NCBI GenBank assembly: GCA_003339415.1 | Contig: PDHQ01000021.1 | Coordinates: forward strand, 26,740 to 90,739 | Direction of reading: 5' to 3' | Source of the DNA: Ophiocordyceps camponoti-saundersi (nom. inval.) | Taxonomy: Eukaryota > Ascomycota > Sordariomycetes > Hypocreales > Ophiocordycipitaceae | DNA length: 64,000 nt | Shown here: piece by piece, positions 12,001-21,432 of the stretch | How the letters are laid out: each line of letters starts with the position of its first letter | How positions within the stretch are numbered: position 1 is the first letter of the stretch | Program-made: the position numbers and the translations under genes | The notes under the pieces: model-generated | What the model was told of the DNA's origin: nothing | The model's database searches: none | The model's input: the letters and a program-made list of their open reading frames with translations, nothing else

Positions 12001-13062
12001 GAAAATATAGCTATAGATTTTATAGTTAAATTACCCTTATCGGTAAACCTTATAACTAATACGGAATATAATTCTATTCTAGTTATAACCGATAGATTAA
12101 CTAAATACGGCTATTTTATACCTACGATAAAGGCTTTATCTGCTAAAAAATTAAGTTATTTATTCTTAAGAATAATAGTAGTAGATAGAGGCTTACCTAA
12201 AGTTATTATAAGCGATAGAGACCCTAAGTTTAATTCTAAATTCTAGACTAGCCTTATATTTAGACTAGGAACTAAGTATAAATTAAGTACTACTTTCTAC
12301 TTAGAAACTAACGGGGCTATAGAACGCTTAAATTAGACTTTAAAATAATACCTTAGAGCTTATATTAATTACGAATAAGATAACTAGGTAATAAATTTAC
12401 TTATAGCTTAGTTAGCTTATAATACCGCCGAATCGGAATCTATTAAAATAACGCCCGCTATAGCGAATTACGGATTTAACCCGGAAGCTTATAAACTAGG
12501 CCTATTAGATAAAACTAATAACGAAAAAGCTATTCTAAATACCGAATAGCTTAGATCTCTATATTCTTATATAAAATTAGAATTAAATTTTATAGCTAAA
12601 AGAATTAGTTATTATTATAATAAGAAACGCAAAAAAGAACCCTTATTTAATAAAAATAATAAGGTTTATTTATTAAAGAAAAATATAGAAACTAAATAGC
12701 CTAATTAGTCCTTAGAATTTAAAAAATTAGGACCTTTCCTTATAGAAGAAAAGCTAAATAATCTTAATTATAAGCTTAAACTTCCTAAAGGAATATTTAT
12801 TTATTTAATATTTTATATTTCCTTACTAGAAAAAGCACCTAAAAATATTAAATTAGAAGAAAATATCGAAATTACGGTATTAAAAGAAGAATACGAACCT
12901 AAAGCTATTATAGATAAAAAGATAGAAGAAGGTATAGTATATTATCTAATAAAATAGAAGGGATACCCTTCTAAAGAAAATACCTAGGAACCTACTAAGC
13001 ACCTAACTAAGGCACCTAAACTTATTAAAAAATTTAATAAAAATAAAGAAAAATACCTTTAA
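9100..13062 (+). pseudogene. RIP-degraded pol (protease-RT-RNase H-integrase-chromodomain)
   Basis: All in frame 1 without detectable indels: protease FIDSGAAS with DSGA at 9277-9288; RT with LRPIIDYRKLN, FTKLDLKLAYY and an intact YLDD box at 10744-10755; RNase H ETNASNYAIGA at about 11191 (one catalytic Asp now Asn) and EFLAIIKVIKEFKHYILG; the integrase zinc region near 11821-11940 with His and Cys replaced by Tyr; integrase core D at 12016-12018, D at 12214-12216, E at 12322-12324 (AIDF, ISDRDPKF, NGAIERLN); chromodomain at about 12905-13035 (Y-LIK-stop-KGYPSKENT-stop-EP), with both conserved Trp codons turned into TAG. Numerous stops make it non-functional. Confidence 0.9.
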
Positions 13063-13283
13063 TAAGAAGTTTTTAAAATTAAAAACCTTAGAAAGGGGAA
13101 CGTTACGAATAATATAATAATAGGAACCCTATATAAAATTTAATTAATTATTTTTACCTTATAAAGTTTTTTCGAAATACTCTTTCTTTTCTTATAAGAA
13201 TAAAAATAACTAATTAACTAACTAACTATTATTTATACCCTATATTATTCTTCTATAGTAAAGTTTATAAGGTTATAAATTAT

Positions 13284-13296
13284 AGAAAGGGGAACG
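13284..13296 (+). other. Polypurine tract for plus-strand priming
   Basis: AGAAAGGGGAACG lies immediately before the 3' LTR, the normal place of a Ty3/gypsy polypurine tract. A nearly identical GAAAGGGGAACGTTACG occurs at 13091, about 193 bp upstream, just after the pol stop. Confidence 0.75.
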
Positions 13297-14147
13297 TATA
13301 ATAATTTAGAATATAAATACTAGTTAAAAGTACTATTCTTATTATATAAGTAGTATTTATTATATAAATAGCTTAATAATATAATTTATATAATAAAGTA
13401 AAAATACTAATATCTAATATTTAAATTATAGCTAAACCTCGGAAGGTTAAATACCGGATAATAAGATAAGATAATAAAGATAAGAATAACGAATAAAATT
13501 CCTAGGATAAGAAGAACGGTTAGAGATAGTTAAAAACGGAAAGAAATATTAGCTATTATAAATAAAGAATTATCTATTATAATTTATTATTAGCCTAGAA
13601 GCTAATAGAATATAATAGAATAGAATAAAGCTATTCTATTCGCTAAAAAATATAATAGATTTAAAATTAAGGGTTAATTTTAAAGTAGGAATTTAATTTT
13701 AAAGTAAAAGAATACGATAGAAGGAAATAGAATAAGATAAAGCTATTCTATTCGCTAGTATATTTATAATATAAAGCTTCTACGGTATTCTATAGCTTTC
13801 TAGCTAGCTTATATAATTAGATAGTTTCTTAGAGAAGGAAAACTATAAAAGGAAGGCTTCCTTCCCTCGAAGGGTCTTTCCTTTCCTTCTTCTCTAAGCT
13901 TTTAATCTAAATAATTAGCACTATAAAAGCCTACTCTTTATTACCTTCCCCTGCCTTATAAGATATTCCTATTTAGGAAGTTCTTACTTATTTATGCTTT
14001 GTGAATTTCCTATTCCGGCTACCTACTGCCTAGTTAAAGTAAGTAAAGCCCCCTACCTTCTTATTACCCCTTATCTCTCTTTATCTTTAGAAGCTTAGAT
14101 TAAGGGCTACGGGTAAGATTAGGTAATTACGGGTACGATCCGTAACA
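13297..14147 (+). repeat. 3' LTR of the chromovirus
   Basis: This is 851 bp, ending GATCCGTAACA directly before the GTCCT duplication. It keeps a few more CpA and TpG sites near its outer end (for example TATGCTTTGTG) than the 5' LTR, so mutation was slightly lighter at the border with unique DNA. Its last base is also the edge of the AT-rich block. Confidence 0.95.
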
Positions 14148-14152
14148 GTCCT

Positions 14153-14836
14153 TCCCCTTGTCTGTTATCTGTTGTTATTTCATCACACGCAGACTAGGAT
14201 GTCACGTGAATGCACTTCGATTAATAAGAGTCTCTAAGCTAGGCACGTCTAACGGTGCAGAGAGTCTTACTCGCTATTACCAATCAAGGGAGTGAGGTTT
14301 AGAACGAGATCCACGTGAGATAGCCTATCTATATTCGTACTTAGCTTTTAAACTTGACCGCGCCTAAGGCAGATGAATGATGATGGCGCGCATGAACGAA
14401 TTCGCTTGCTCATTAACCTGGAAGCTAAGAATGGGGGGTCTCGATGGTGGGGCGAGTTGATTGCTAAGCACCTGAATCGGCGGTCCTCGGACCGCGCAGT
14501 CACAGTCGGCTTCTCGATTCCGCACGCGTCAGCCTACGTGATACCGTTTAAAGAAATCACAACCGCTCCGCCCTCCGCCCTCCGCCCTCCATACCGCAAG
14601 CTTTTTTTCCCCCCCGAGGCATCATCCGAAACACGGTGTCGCCTCGAAGTTGACGCCCATCTTGCCTACATCTTACATACATACATAGGTGCAAACTCTT
14701 TTTTTTTCCCCAAACCCATCTCTCTCCTCTGCGCGCCATCTGAATCTTCTCGCAATCGCCTCTATGTCAACTCGCGATTAGTTGATCGATGCTCGAATCT
14801 TCAAATTGAACAATCCCTCGACGTTACCACATCATT
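14153..14836. other. Upstream region of the bZIP gene; first unique DNA after the transposon
   Basis: Composition returns to normal GC directly after the target duplication. The stretch holds two CACGTG cores (14203, 14312). From 14373 an overlapping frame is open across the true gene start, which I treat as chance. No other gene is seen. The transcription start was not located. Confidence 0.5.
14202..14209. promoter_or_regulatory. TCACGTGA palindrome upstream of the sulfur-type bZIP gene
   Basis: This is a perfect 8-bp palindrome with CACGTG core; a second CACGTG lies at 14312-14317. Known: Cbf1-type bHLH proteins bind RTCACRTG at sulfur-assimilation genes in yeast. CACGTG also occurs elsewhere in this window, so the functional reading is inference. 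Confidence 0.35.
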
Positions 14837-15895
14837 ATGTCGACATACAACGGACGTCACGGCCCAAACGTGTCGCAGTACCTGCGAGATCTCAACACGA
14901 TCGATCCCCGAGATACGTCTGCAGCCGACGACAGCTTCAACATGGAGGATGATCTCACCCTCTTCACCAATACGCAGTTCTTTGACTTTGACTCGGGTCA
15001 GAACATGGACTTTCAGGCGCAGCCTGTCAAGGTCGCTGTGGAATCGGCAACCTCCAGCAGTCCATCCGACGATGTGACGACGTCTGTCATGGACGACATG
15101 CCAACGCTAGATTTCATATCAGGTTTGTCATTCTTTTCTCTACTTTTCTCTTTCTGGCTTTCTCGATCTCGCCTTCAACACCCTCAATCTACTCAAGCAA
15201 GCCCATCCGCAATCCATGTCTGGCATCTTCATGTGGGGCTGCGCTGGTCAACCTCAAGCGGCTTACAAATGCCCCGCGATGGTGCAATAACCCGTGACCA
15301 CGACTTCGCACTCTGTCATCCGGCCATGTCATTCCCATCTCCCTTCTTGCTCGTCCGTCACTGACACTGTACCCAACTCCGGACAGGTGACTTCGGCTTT
15401 ACCGGCTTCGACAATGCCTACGCCGCGGCGCCGATCGACCCTTTGGCGGCCAGCAGCCCCGGCTTTCAGCCTCTGCAGCCTGACCAAGCTCCGACGCAGG
15501 TCACTCAGCCACCGGAGCAATTCCGGCAAGGCGGCGACAAGCGGAAAGTCGACTCCATGCCACAATCGCCGAACGTGGAGGGCGGGTCGCGACTGGCTGC
15601 AGAGGAGGATAAGCGGAGACGAAACACGGCTGCCAGTGCTCGTTTCCGGATAAAGAAGAAGCAGCGCGAGCAGGCACTCGAAAAATCGGCCAAGGAGATG
15701 ACGGAGAAGATATCGACGCTCGAGTCTAGAGTGGTCCAGCTCGAGACTGAAAACAAGTGGCTCAAAAATCTGCTTGTGGAGAAGAACGAGGGTATCGAGG
15801 ACGCGGCGACTCTCTGGACACAGTTCACCCGGTACGCGTCGGAAAAGAACAAGGCGACGGCATCTGGGGCCTTGAAGGAAGAAGAAGAACGGTGA
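14837..15895 (+). CDS. cys-3: bZIP transcription factor of the CYS3/MetR sulfur-regulator type
   Basis: Exons 14837-15122 and 15387-15895 join in frame to 264 residues; the intron is 264 bp, GT-AG. Seen: the N-terminus has the YNGRHGPNVSQYLRDLN motif I associate with CYS3/MetR proteins, then an acidic FDFDSGQ region, and a C-terminal bZIP: basic region NTAASARFRIKKKQRE after KRRR, followed by a leucine zipper with ETENKWLKNL. Known: CYS3 (Neurospora) and MetR (Aspergillus) activate genes for sulfur acquisition and are controlled by SCF-type ubiquitin ligases under sulfur sufficiency. Inference: same nuclear role here. The first ATG of the motif is used as start. The gene lies 690 bp from a RIP-mutated element, and its own sequence shows no RIP signs. 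Main uncertainty is the intron ends. Confidence 0.88.
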
Positions 15896-16206
15896 CGAGG
15901 TCGGCCACGGCGATTCGGATCGGTGGCATTCTGGTTTTCGGGAGAGTCCGGTGGAGGCGTTGCGCGGATGGGGCCGCTGCTTCTTTGACTTCTTTTGCTG
16001 TATTTCGAATCGAACAATTGCTACATACAGTGCTTCATAGGCAGCTGGCCCAGGTCGTCGGCTTCGAAGCGAGGCAGGATGATGCACGAGGTCAAAGTGC
16101 CTGGAGGATGTCGACGATGGGTCGGCGCTTGAGTCGTGGCAGAGAAGACCTGCCATGGCAATACATACAATGCAATGACAAAACCGTTGACTGTTACCAA
16201 ATTTGA
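15896..16206. other. Intergenic, probable 3' UTRs of convergent genes
   Basis: Between the end of the bZIP gene (plus) and the stop of the small minus-strand gene. Open frames here are shadows. No repeat or RNA gene was recognised. Confidence 0.5.
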
Positions 16207-16462
16207 TCACGAGCTGCCAGCGTCGGGACTGGTGGTGCCGCTTCTATCGAGAGCCGCCTTGCGGTTGTTGTGTCTCTTGTCCAGGATATTCATGACGTGG
16301 TTTTTTTCCCGCTCCTGTCGTTTCAGTCCATTTCGCGATGCACGATATGGTGCCGTCCTTGTTAACGACGAGAGGGCCTGGGTCAGCGAATTTGAGGGAG
16401 ACATCGCGGACCGAGGGCGGGACGTTGGGGTCATCGCTCAGCGCAGGAAGGGCGGTTGCGAG
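16207..16462 (-). pseudogene. Small conserved fungal protein gene with an apparent one-base frameshift
   Basis: Seen on the minus strand: one frame reads SDDPNVPPSVRDVSLKF, then DPGPLVVNKDGTISCIAKW; directly after this Trp the similarity moves to another frame reading LKRQEREKNHVMNILDKRHNN..AAL to the stop at 16207-16209. From memory, a small fungal family has both halves in one chain with exactly this spacing (W, 13 residues, then I-L), so one extra base near 16325-16332 restores it. No in-frame ATG precedes the first half; a stop lies upstream in that frame, so a 5' exon is likely missing from the model (possible acceptor before 16462). Alternatively translation could begin at 16434 in the second frame, which would discard the conserved N-terminus. 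The cause could be mutation or a sequencing error. The function is unknown. Confidence 0.5.
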
Positions 16463-17208
16463 GAGAGGAAGCGGTAGGCTCTCCTACTGCGGGCAGCGGC
16501 GAGTCAGCTGCGGATGACGGCTGAGGCTGACTTGGTCGCAGGGCGTGGTGCGAGGAGGAAGATGTGTTGGGTGTATGTGTTAGTGAGTGAGAGGGAGAAA
16601 ATCTGATAGATGGTAGGTAGCGATGACGAAGTGAAGCAAAGTATATAAACTGAATCAGCCAATGAGGAGCTACTAGATGGCCGTGGTGCAGACTGCAGAG
16701 TGCAAGCGGAGAATCAGGCGGGCCGAAGATCGCCTGTGCTGTCTCGGCTAGGCGGCATGGAATGATGGAAGCCTGTAGCGGGCGGGGGGCCGAAGTGTCA
16801 AGCTGCCTGACCGGTGTGTTTAGGCCTCGTCTCGCCAAAGCAAGCAAGTATTGATGAGTATAGTGGCTGCAGTGATGGCGGTGGTCGGTACGGCACGATA
16901 CCCGGTTTCTGCTGATTGACGAGTCTCTAGGGGGGGGGGGCCGGCGGTTGCTCTGACGGGGCGGGCTCATGAGCTAGCTACCTGCCGCCTACCTACTACC
17001 TACTACAGACCTACAGACAGCCTACCACCTCCCTACCACAATATGCGAGCTGGATCAAGTGGCAGGTGTATGTAGTTTGTATGTATCCAGCTCAACGCAT
17101 GGACTTGAAAATTTTTCCCCTTCTCTTCACCTTTCTCTTCTCATCTCTTCACTCATAACTCCTCCCCTCAGCCTACCTACTTTGCCAAGGATAAAAAGTA
17201 TCGTCACC
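16463..17208. other. Intergenic promoter region between divergent genes
   Basis: Contains a TATA/CCAAT arrangement on the minus strand (16642-16663), a short poly-G run near 16930 and pyrimidine-rich sequence before the aminotransferase start. A long minus-strand frame over 16431-16970 is low in conserved features and not called, although part of it could hold the missing 5' exon of the small gene. Confidence 0.45.
16642..16663 (-). promoter_or_regulatory. TATA-like and CCAAT-like pair oriented for minus-strand transcription
   Basis: The plus strand reads TATATAAAC at 16642-16650 and CCAAT at 16659-16663. Read on the minus strand, an inverted CCAAT box (ATTGG) precedes a TATA-like element, about 200 bp before the small conserved gene. 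Inference only. Confidence 0.3.
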
Positions 17209-19277
17209 ATGTATGAATACCGTGGTCGCAAGTTTTCCATCAACCGGCACACGGGCGTGCCGAAGCCGATGATGAGGCGGTTCAGTAACGTCGAGCCGTC
17301 GATGAATGGTAAGTCGTGGTGGTGTGGGGGGGGCAGAGAAGAGAGATGGTCAGAGATACGCACACACAGGAGAGAGAGAGAGAGAGAGAGAAGAAGAATA
17401 AGAAGACGAGTGGCTGCTAGTGGCTCCGATCCACCGCGGCTGCAACGCTTCCATGTCGGCTAATGACACGTCGGCATGTAGAGATCCAGTCCAAGGTGCA
17501 TCGCCAATTTCGCAACGCTCATGAGGGGCATATGCCGCACGCCGGCCTCGACGCCAGCCGATCTTCGACGGGCGTCGTTTGGTGCACCGAGAGGGCCTCC
17601 GAGTACGGCTACTCGGAAGAGCCCGATGCCTGGGCCAATCTCGGACAGGGCGCGCCCGAGGTCGAGGATGACATTGACGGCTGCTTCAAGCGACCCGAGT
17701 CCATCGACGTTTCGATGGCGGCTCGCGAGTATGCGCCTACGGCCGGTATCAAGCCTCTGCGCGAGGCCGTGGCCAAGCTCTACAACGAGATGCATCGCAA
17801 GGGCAAGGACAGCCTCTACACGTGGGAGAACGTGGCCATCGTACCGGGTGGCCGCGCCGGTCTCATCCGCATCGCCGCTGTTCTCGGCAACGCCTACTTG
17901 AGCTTCTTCCTTCCCGATTACACGGCCTACAACGAGATGTTGAGTCTCTTCAAGAACGTATGGGCTGCCCTCGCGTTTCCCCTTGCGACAAAGATAACAA
18001 TAAATGGCCTCGCTGACTTGCTCTTGAAGTTTGCCGCTATCCCCGTGCCGCTTTCGGAGGAGGACGGCTACCACATCCATCCGGATAAGATCGCAGAGGA
18101 GATTGCCCGCGGCACTTCGGTGATCCTGACATCCAACCCTCGAAACCCGACGGGCCGCGTCGTCGCCAACCCCGAGCTGGCCGAGATCCAGGACATCTGC
18201 CGCGGCCGCGCCACCTTTATCAGCGATGAGTTTTACTCTGGGTACAACTACACGACCGACTGCGACGGCTCGACCATCTCGGCCGCGTCCAACGTCGAAG
18301 ATGTCGATGAGGACGACGTGCTCATCGTCGACGGCTTGACCAAGCGCTTTCGACTTCCCGGTTGGAGGATCGCGTGGGTGATTGGACCCAAGGAGTATAT
18401 TAGCGCGTGCGTCTTCCCCCCCACGACACACCCACCTGTGTTGNNNNNNNNNNGGGGGGGGGGGGGGGGGGGGGCCCCAGGGGAGGTGTTGGGCGCGGCC
18501 CCCCCCCCCCCCCCCCCCCCCCTTTTTTTTTTCCCGGCTTCCTCTCCGCTCTCTCTTGCTGACGCGGCGCAGCATCGGCTCGTGCGGCAGCTATCTGGAT
18601 GGCGGTGCGTGCCACGCCTTTCAGAACGCGGCTATTCCCATGTTGGATCCGAAACTAGTGCATACGGAGATGGTGCATCTGCAGCGTCACTTTCGGGTTC
18701 GTTGGATGACGAGCAGGCAGTGGTGGTGGTGGTGGTGATGATGATTGCTAACGCATCGCAACGCAGGACAAGCGCGACTTTGTGGTGAAGCGGTTACGCG
18801 ATATGGGCTTCGTGATCAAATACGTGCCTGATTCCACCTTTTACCTGTATGTCGTCGGCGCCGTCTCTTCTGGTCTCTTATGCTGACGATACGGGGGCTC
18901 AAGCTGGCTCAACCTCGAGGGTCTTCCCGAGTCCATCTCGGACGGGCTCAACTTCTTCCAGGCCTGCCTCGAGGAAAAGGTGATTGTAGTTCCTGGCATT
19001 TTTTTCGACCTGAACCCGTCGCGACGGCGCGACCTGTTTGACAGCCCGTGCCACCACTTTGTGCGCTTCTCGTACGGGCCGCGGTGGGATACGCTGCGCA
19101 TGGGTCTGGACGGCATTGAGCGTGTCGTCAACAAGTGAGTGCTGTCTTTCGAATTATTCACAGATCTGGGACGGATTACGACGCTAACATGTTGTCATGT
19201 TTAGGCACAAGAAGAAGACTGCGACGACGGCGACGAATAACAATAACAACAACAACACGACCAAGACTACGACATAA
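17209..19277 (+). CDS. PLP-dependent class I/II aminotransferase, ACC-synthase-like
   Basis: Seven exons: 17209-17308, 17482-17957, 18030-18406, 18573-18696, 18767-18846, 18904-19134, 19205-19277; phases agree and give 486 residues. Seen: a fold-type-I core with WANLGQGAPE near the N-terminus, the substrate/cofactor loop SNPRNPTGRV, the DEFYSGYNY segment and the Schiff-base lysine in DGLTKRFRLPGWR, then a C-terminal small domain ending in a Lys/Asn/Thr-rich tail. Known: the fold includes ACC synthases and aminotransferases acting on amino acids in the cytosol; the exact substrate cannot be read from sequence. Intron 3 (18407-18572) holds a 10-N gap inside poly-G/poly-C runs, so its length is unreliable, but exons on both sides join as ISA-IGSCGSYLDGG. 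A (TGG)n run sits in intron 4. Confidence 0.85.
18444..18453. other. Assembly gap (10 N) in an intron, flanked by poly-G and poly-C
   Basis: The gap is followed by a run of about 20 G, then GGCCCCAGGGG and a run of about 22 C and several T. It lies fully within intron 3 of the aminotransferase gene. The homopolymers look like sequencing or assembly artefacts. Confidence 0.95.
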
Positions 19278-20505
19278 AAGGGGGGGTTGCGTATCTCACG
19301 TGCAGGATACAGCGATAGACGTCAAGATTTCTTTCTTCTAAAAGGCAAGGGAAAAAAAAGGAAATACACAAAACAAACAAAAAAAAGAGTGCTCCGTTGC
19401 TCACTCGCGGGGGAAGAAGAAGAAGAACAAGAAGAATGGTGCTACTGCTAGCTATATGGGAAGTTTTGCCTGTCAGGTGGAAGCGAACAAACAGCGCATA
19501 GATGAGAGACGAGTGTTGCCATTGCCTTTTTTTTTCGCTGCTGTCGTGTAGGTTTGAGAAGAGGACCATGTGACTTCGCCTACTTACCTACGATAGAATT
19601 GCCTTGTATACTAGGTGCTCTAAATTAGGGATGTGGTGTCGAAAGAGAGATTCCCTAGTTTGGGAGGATTTGGTTGAGGATGAGGCTATCGTCAGAATCC
19701 CCCACGTGATCTCGACAGGCTCTCTGGCATGCCTCTAGGCTCTAGGCAGGCATAGAGTTAGTCCGACAAGACGAGGCTTTGAAGCGATGTTGGTGATGAC
19801 TCCGATGAGTAGCTGTATGTAGGTATGTATGTCAGTGAGTGTGACTGTCGCTTACTGTGAGACCTTGATGTCTACCTACCTAGGGTGAGGGGGCTTTTGA
19901 GCCAGCCTCGATTTCTACTGCCACCTCACTCCTTCCCTATTATGCCGTATGATATGGCAATACCTTGACGCAGGAAAGGGGAACCTGTGATAGGGCGATG
20001 TGGAGGGGGGGGGGGTGTTGTGCAAAGCCTTGTGACTCTGTGAGTGAGTGAGTAACCTTTACCGGGGCGCGAGTTGCCAAGCCACGCATCTGCTTATCCG
20101 CCGCCCCCTCGCCTCTTGTAAACCTTTGTTTGTGTTAAGTGAGGCGCAGCTCGCTAGTGGGGGAAAGGGCTTAGAGGTTATCTTGAGAAATCAGCTCGTG
20201 AATAATAGGAACAAGGCTGTATGATTGTGTTTGTGCATGTGTGTAAAGAGTTTAGGTGGGCGGTAACCTTGTTGCTGGTTGGGTGAGTTGGATGGGTAAG
20301 AGGGGTATAAGTAGGAGAGGGGGGAGGGAAGGGACGGATGGAATAGGAAGGGAAGGCTTCTCTCTTGCTGGGAGTCAAGTTGGGCTTCATCTCTGCCTAC
20401 CTGCCTTTTCCTTTCTCTCTCTCTCTCTTCTAGTATACATATTCGGTTTCTTTTCCTCTCGTGTCTACTTAGCGGTGTCAACAGGGTCAACACTTCATCT
20501 TGGCC
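19278..20505. other. Intergenic, no gene seen
   Basis: 3' flank of the aminotransferase gene and 5' flank of the VWA gene. Contains (GGGAAGAAGAAG)-like purine runs near 19408, two CACGTG cores (19299, 19704), a poly-G run near 20006 and TC-rich leader sequence near 20412-20440. No ORF of quality was seen. Confidence 0.5.
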
Positions 20506-21432
20506 ATGTCTGGACTCTTTCAAAGGGCAAAAGCCAAGCTGGCGAGAAGGCAATCTAACAACAAGCCCGTCTTCTCACCTCCAGCTATGAACGACGAGGA
20601 ACACCACCAACAACGACAACAACGCCGGAAGTCATCAAACTCTAAGAAACACACCGAAAAAGATACGAGCGAAACCCGGCACCCACCCTCCGTAGCACCA
20701 CCGGCCTACAGCACACACAGCAGGGCCTCAGCCTACGAGAGAAGCACCTTCCTCGCCTCCTCGTCCGAAGACCCCTACCACTTCCTCTACCTCTTCGACA
20801 CCGTCTTCCTCGTCGACGACTCCTCTTCCATGTGCGGTCATCGCTGGAGAGAGGTGCAGTCCGCTCTCCAGCAGCTGACGCCCGTGTGCACGAGCCACGA
20901 CGACGACGGCATCGACGTCTACTTCATGAACCACGCGAACTCCGAAGACGAGTCGCGAGGCTACCGCTGCATCAAAGACGGGGCACAGGTCGAAGCGCTG
21001 TTCAGATCCGTCCGACCCTTTGGTCCGACGCCTACAAGGTCGAGCATAGAAAACATCCTCGACCCTTACATCGAGAAGCTATCCCGAGCGGCAGACTTCC
21101 AAGACGTCCGTCCCCTCAATCTCATCGTCTTGACGGACGGCATGCCCGGTCCTTCGACTTCGTACCTGCCTGAGCCGGCGATTGTGAGGTATGCGAAGTG
21201 GTTGGATGAGGCGGCCGCTCCGTCGTATCAGGTGGGCATACAGTTCATCCAGGTCGGCGACGACGCGGATGCGACGCGGGCGCTGGAGATTCTGGATAGG
21301 CTTCGTGAGAGGTACGGAATTCGCGATATGGTTGACACGACCAAGTTTGAGTCTAGGGCTGGTCCGCTTTCGGCTGAGGGGATTTTGAAGGCGGTTTTGG
21401 GGGGCGTGGATAGGAGGTTGGATGGGGATTAG
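20506..21432 (+). CDS. VWA-domain protein
   Basis: Single exon, 308 residues; the first true ATG is at 20506 (MSGLFQRAKAKLARR). Seen: a basic, Gln-rich low-complexity N-terminus (to about residue 85), then a von Willebrand factor A domain starting YLFDTVFLVDDSSSM. DDSSSM is the MIDAS metal-binding motif (D-x-S-x-S). Later come a Thr in the region GPTPTRSSIENIL and LNLIVLTDGMPG, with the conserved Asp of the domain. Known: fungal intracellular VWA proteins of this size are common and mostly uncharacterised; VWA domains mediate metal-dependent protein binding. No signal peptide or membrane segment is visible, so a cytosolic or nuclear location is likely. Partner and pathway cannot be inferred from its neighbours. 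Confidence 0.85.
   Translation: MSGLFQRAKAKLARRQSNNKPVFSPPAMNDEEHHQQRQQRRKSSNSKKHTEKDTSETRHPPSVAPPAYSTHSRASAYERSTFLASSSEDPYHFLYLFDTVFLVDDSSSMCGHRWREVQSALQQLTPVCTSHDDDGIDVYFMNHANSEDESRGYRCIKDGAQVEALFRSVRPFGPTPTRSSIENILDPYIEKLSRAADFQDVRPLNLIVLTDGMPGPSTSYLPEPAIVRYAKWLDEAAAPSYQVGIQFIQVGDDADATRALEILDRLRERYGIRDMVDTTKFESRAGPLSAEGILKAVLGGVDRRLDGD

Larger units (their letters stand above)
6002..14147 (+). mobile_element. Complete Ty3/gypsy chromovirus, RIP-inactivated, with LTRs and target-site duplication
   Basis: Seen: direct LTRs at 6002-6852 and 13297-14147, both 851 bp, flanked by identical GTCCT (5997-6001 and 14148-14152). Internal order on the plus strand is gag with zinc knuckle, protease, RT, RNase H, integrase, chromodomain. 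The 3' LTR ends in canonical CA; both LTR starts and the 5' LTR end show TG/CA changed to TA. A polypurine tract abuts the 3' LTR. gag is read in a different frame from pol. Many Trp and Gln codons are stops, as expected after RIP. Known: a C-terminal chromodomain marks chromoviruses, whose integrases can be steered to methylated-histone chromatin. Intact ends and a perfect duplication indicate one insertion without later rearrangement. Confidence 0.95.

Noticed and set aside
14373..15077. Plus-strand ORF of 234 codons overlapping the bZIP start
   Set aside because: It overlaps the conserved bZIP N-terminus in another frame and has no domain.
15329..16210. Minus-strand ORF of 293 codons opposite the bZIP gene
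   Set aside because: It is the antisense shadow of the bZIP coding sequence, with Arg/Ser-rich content.
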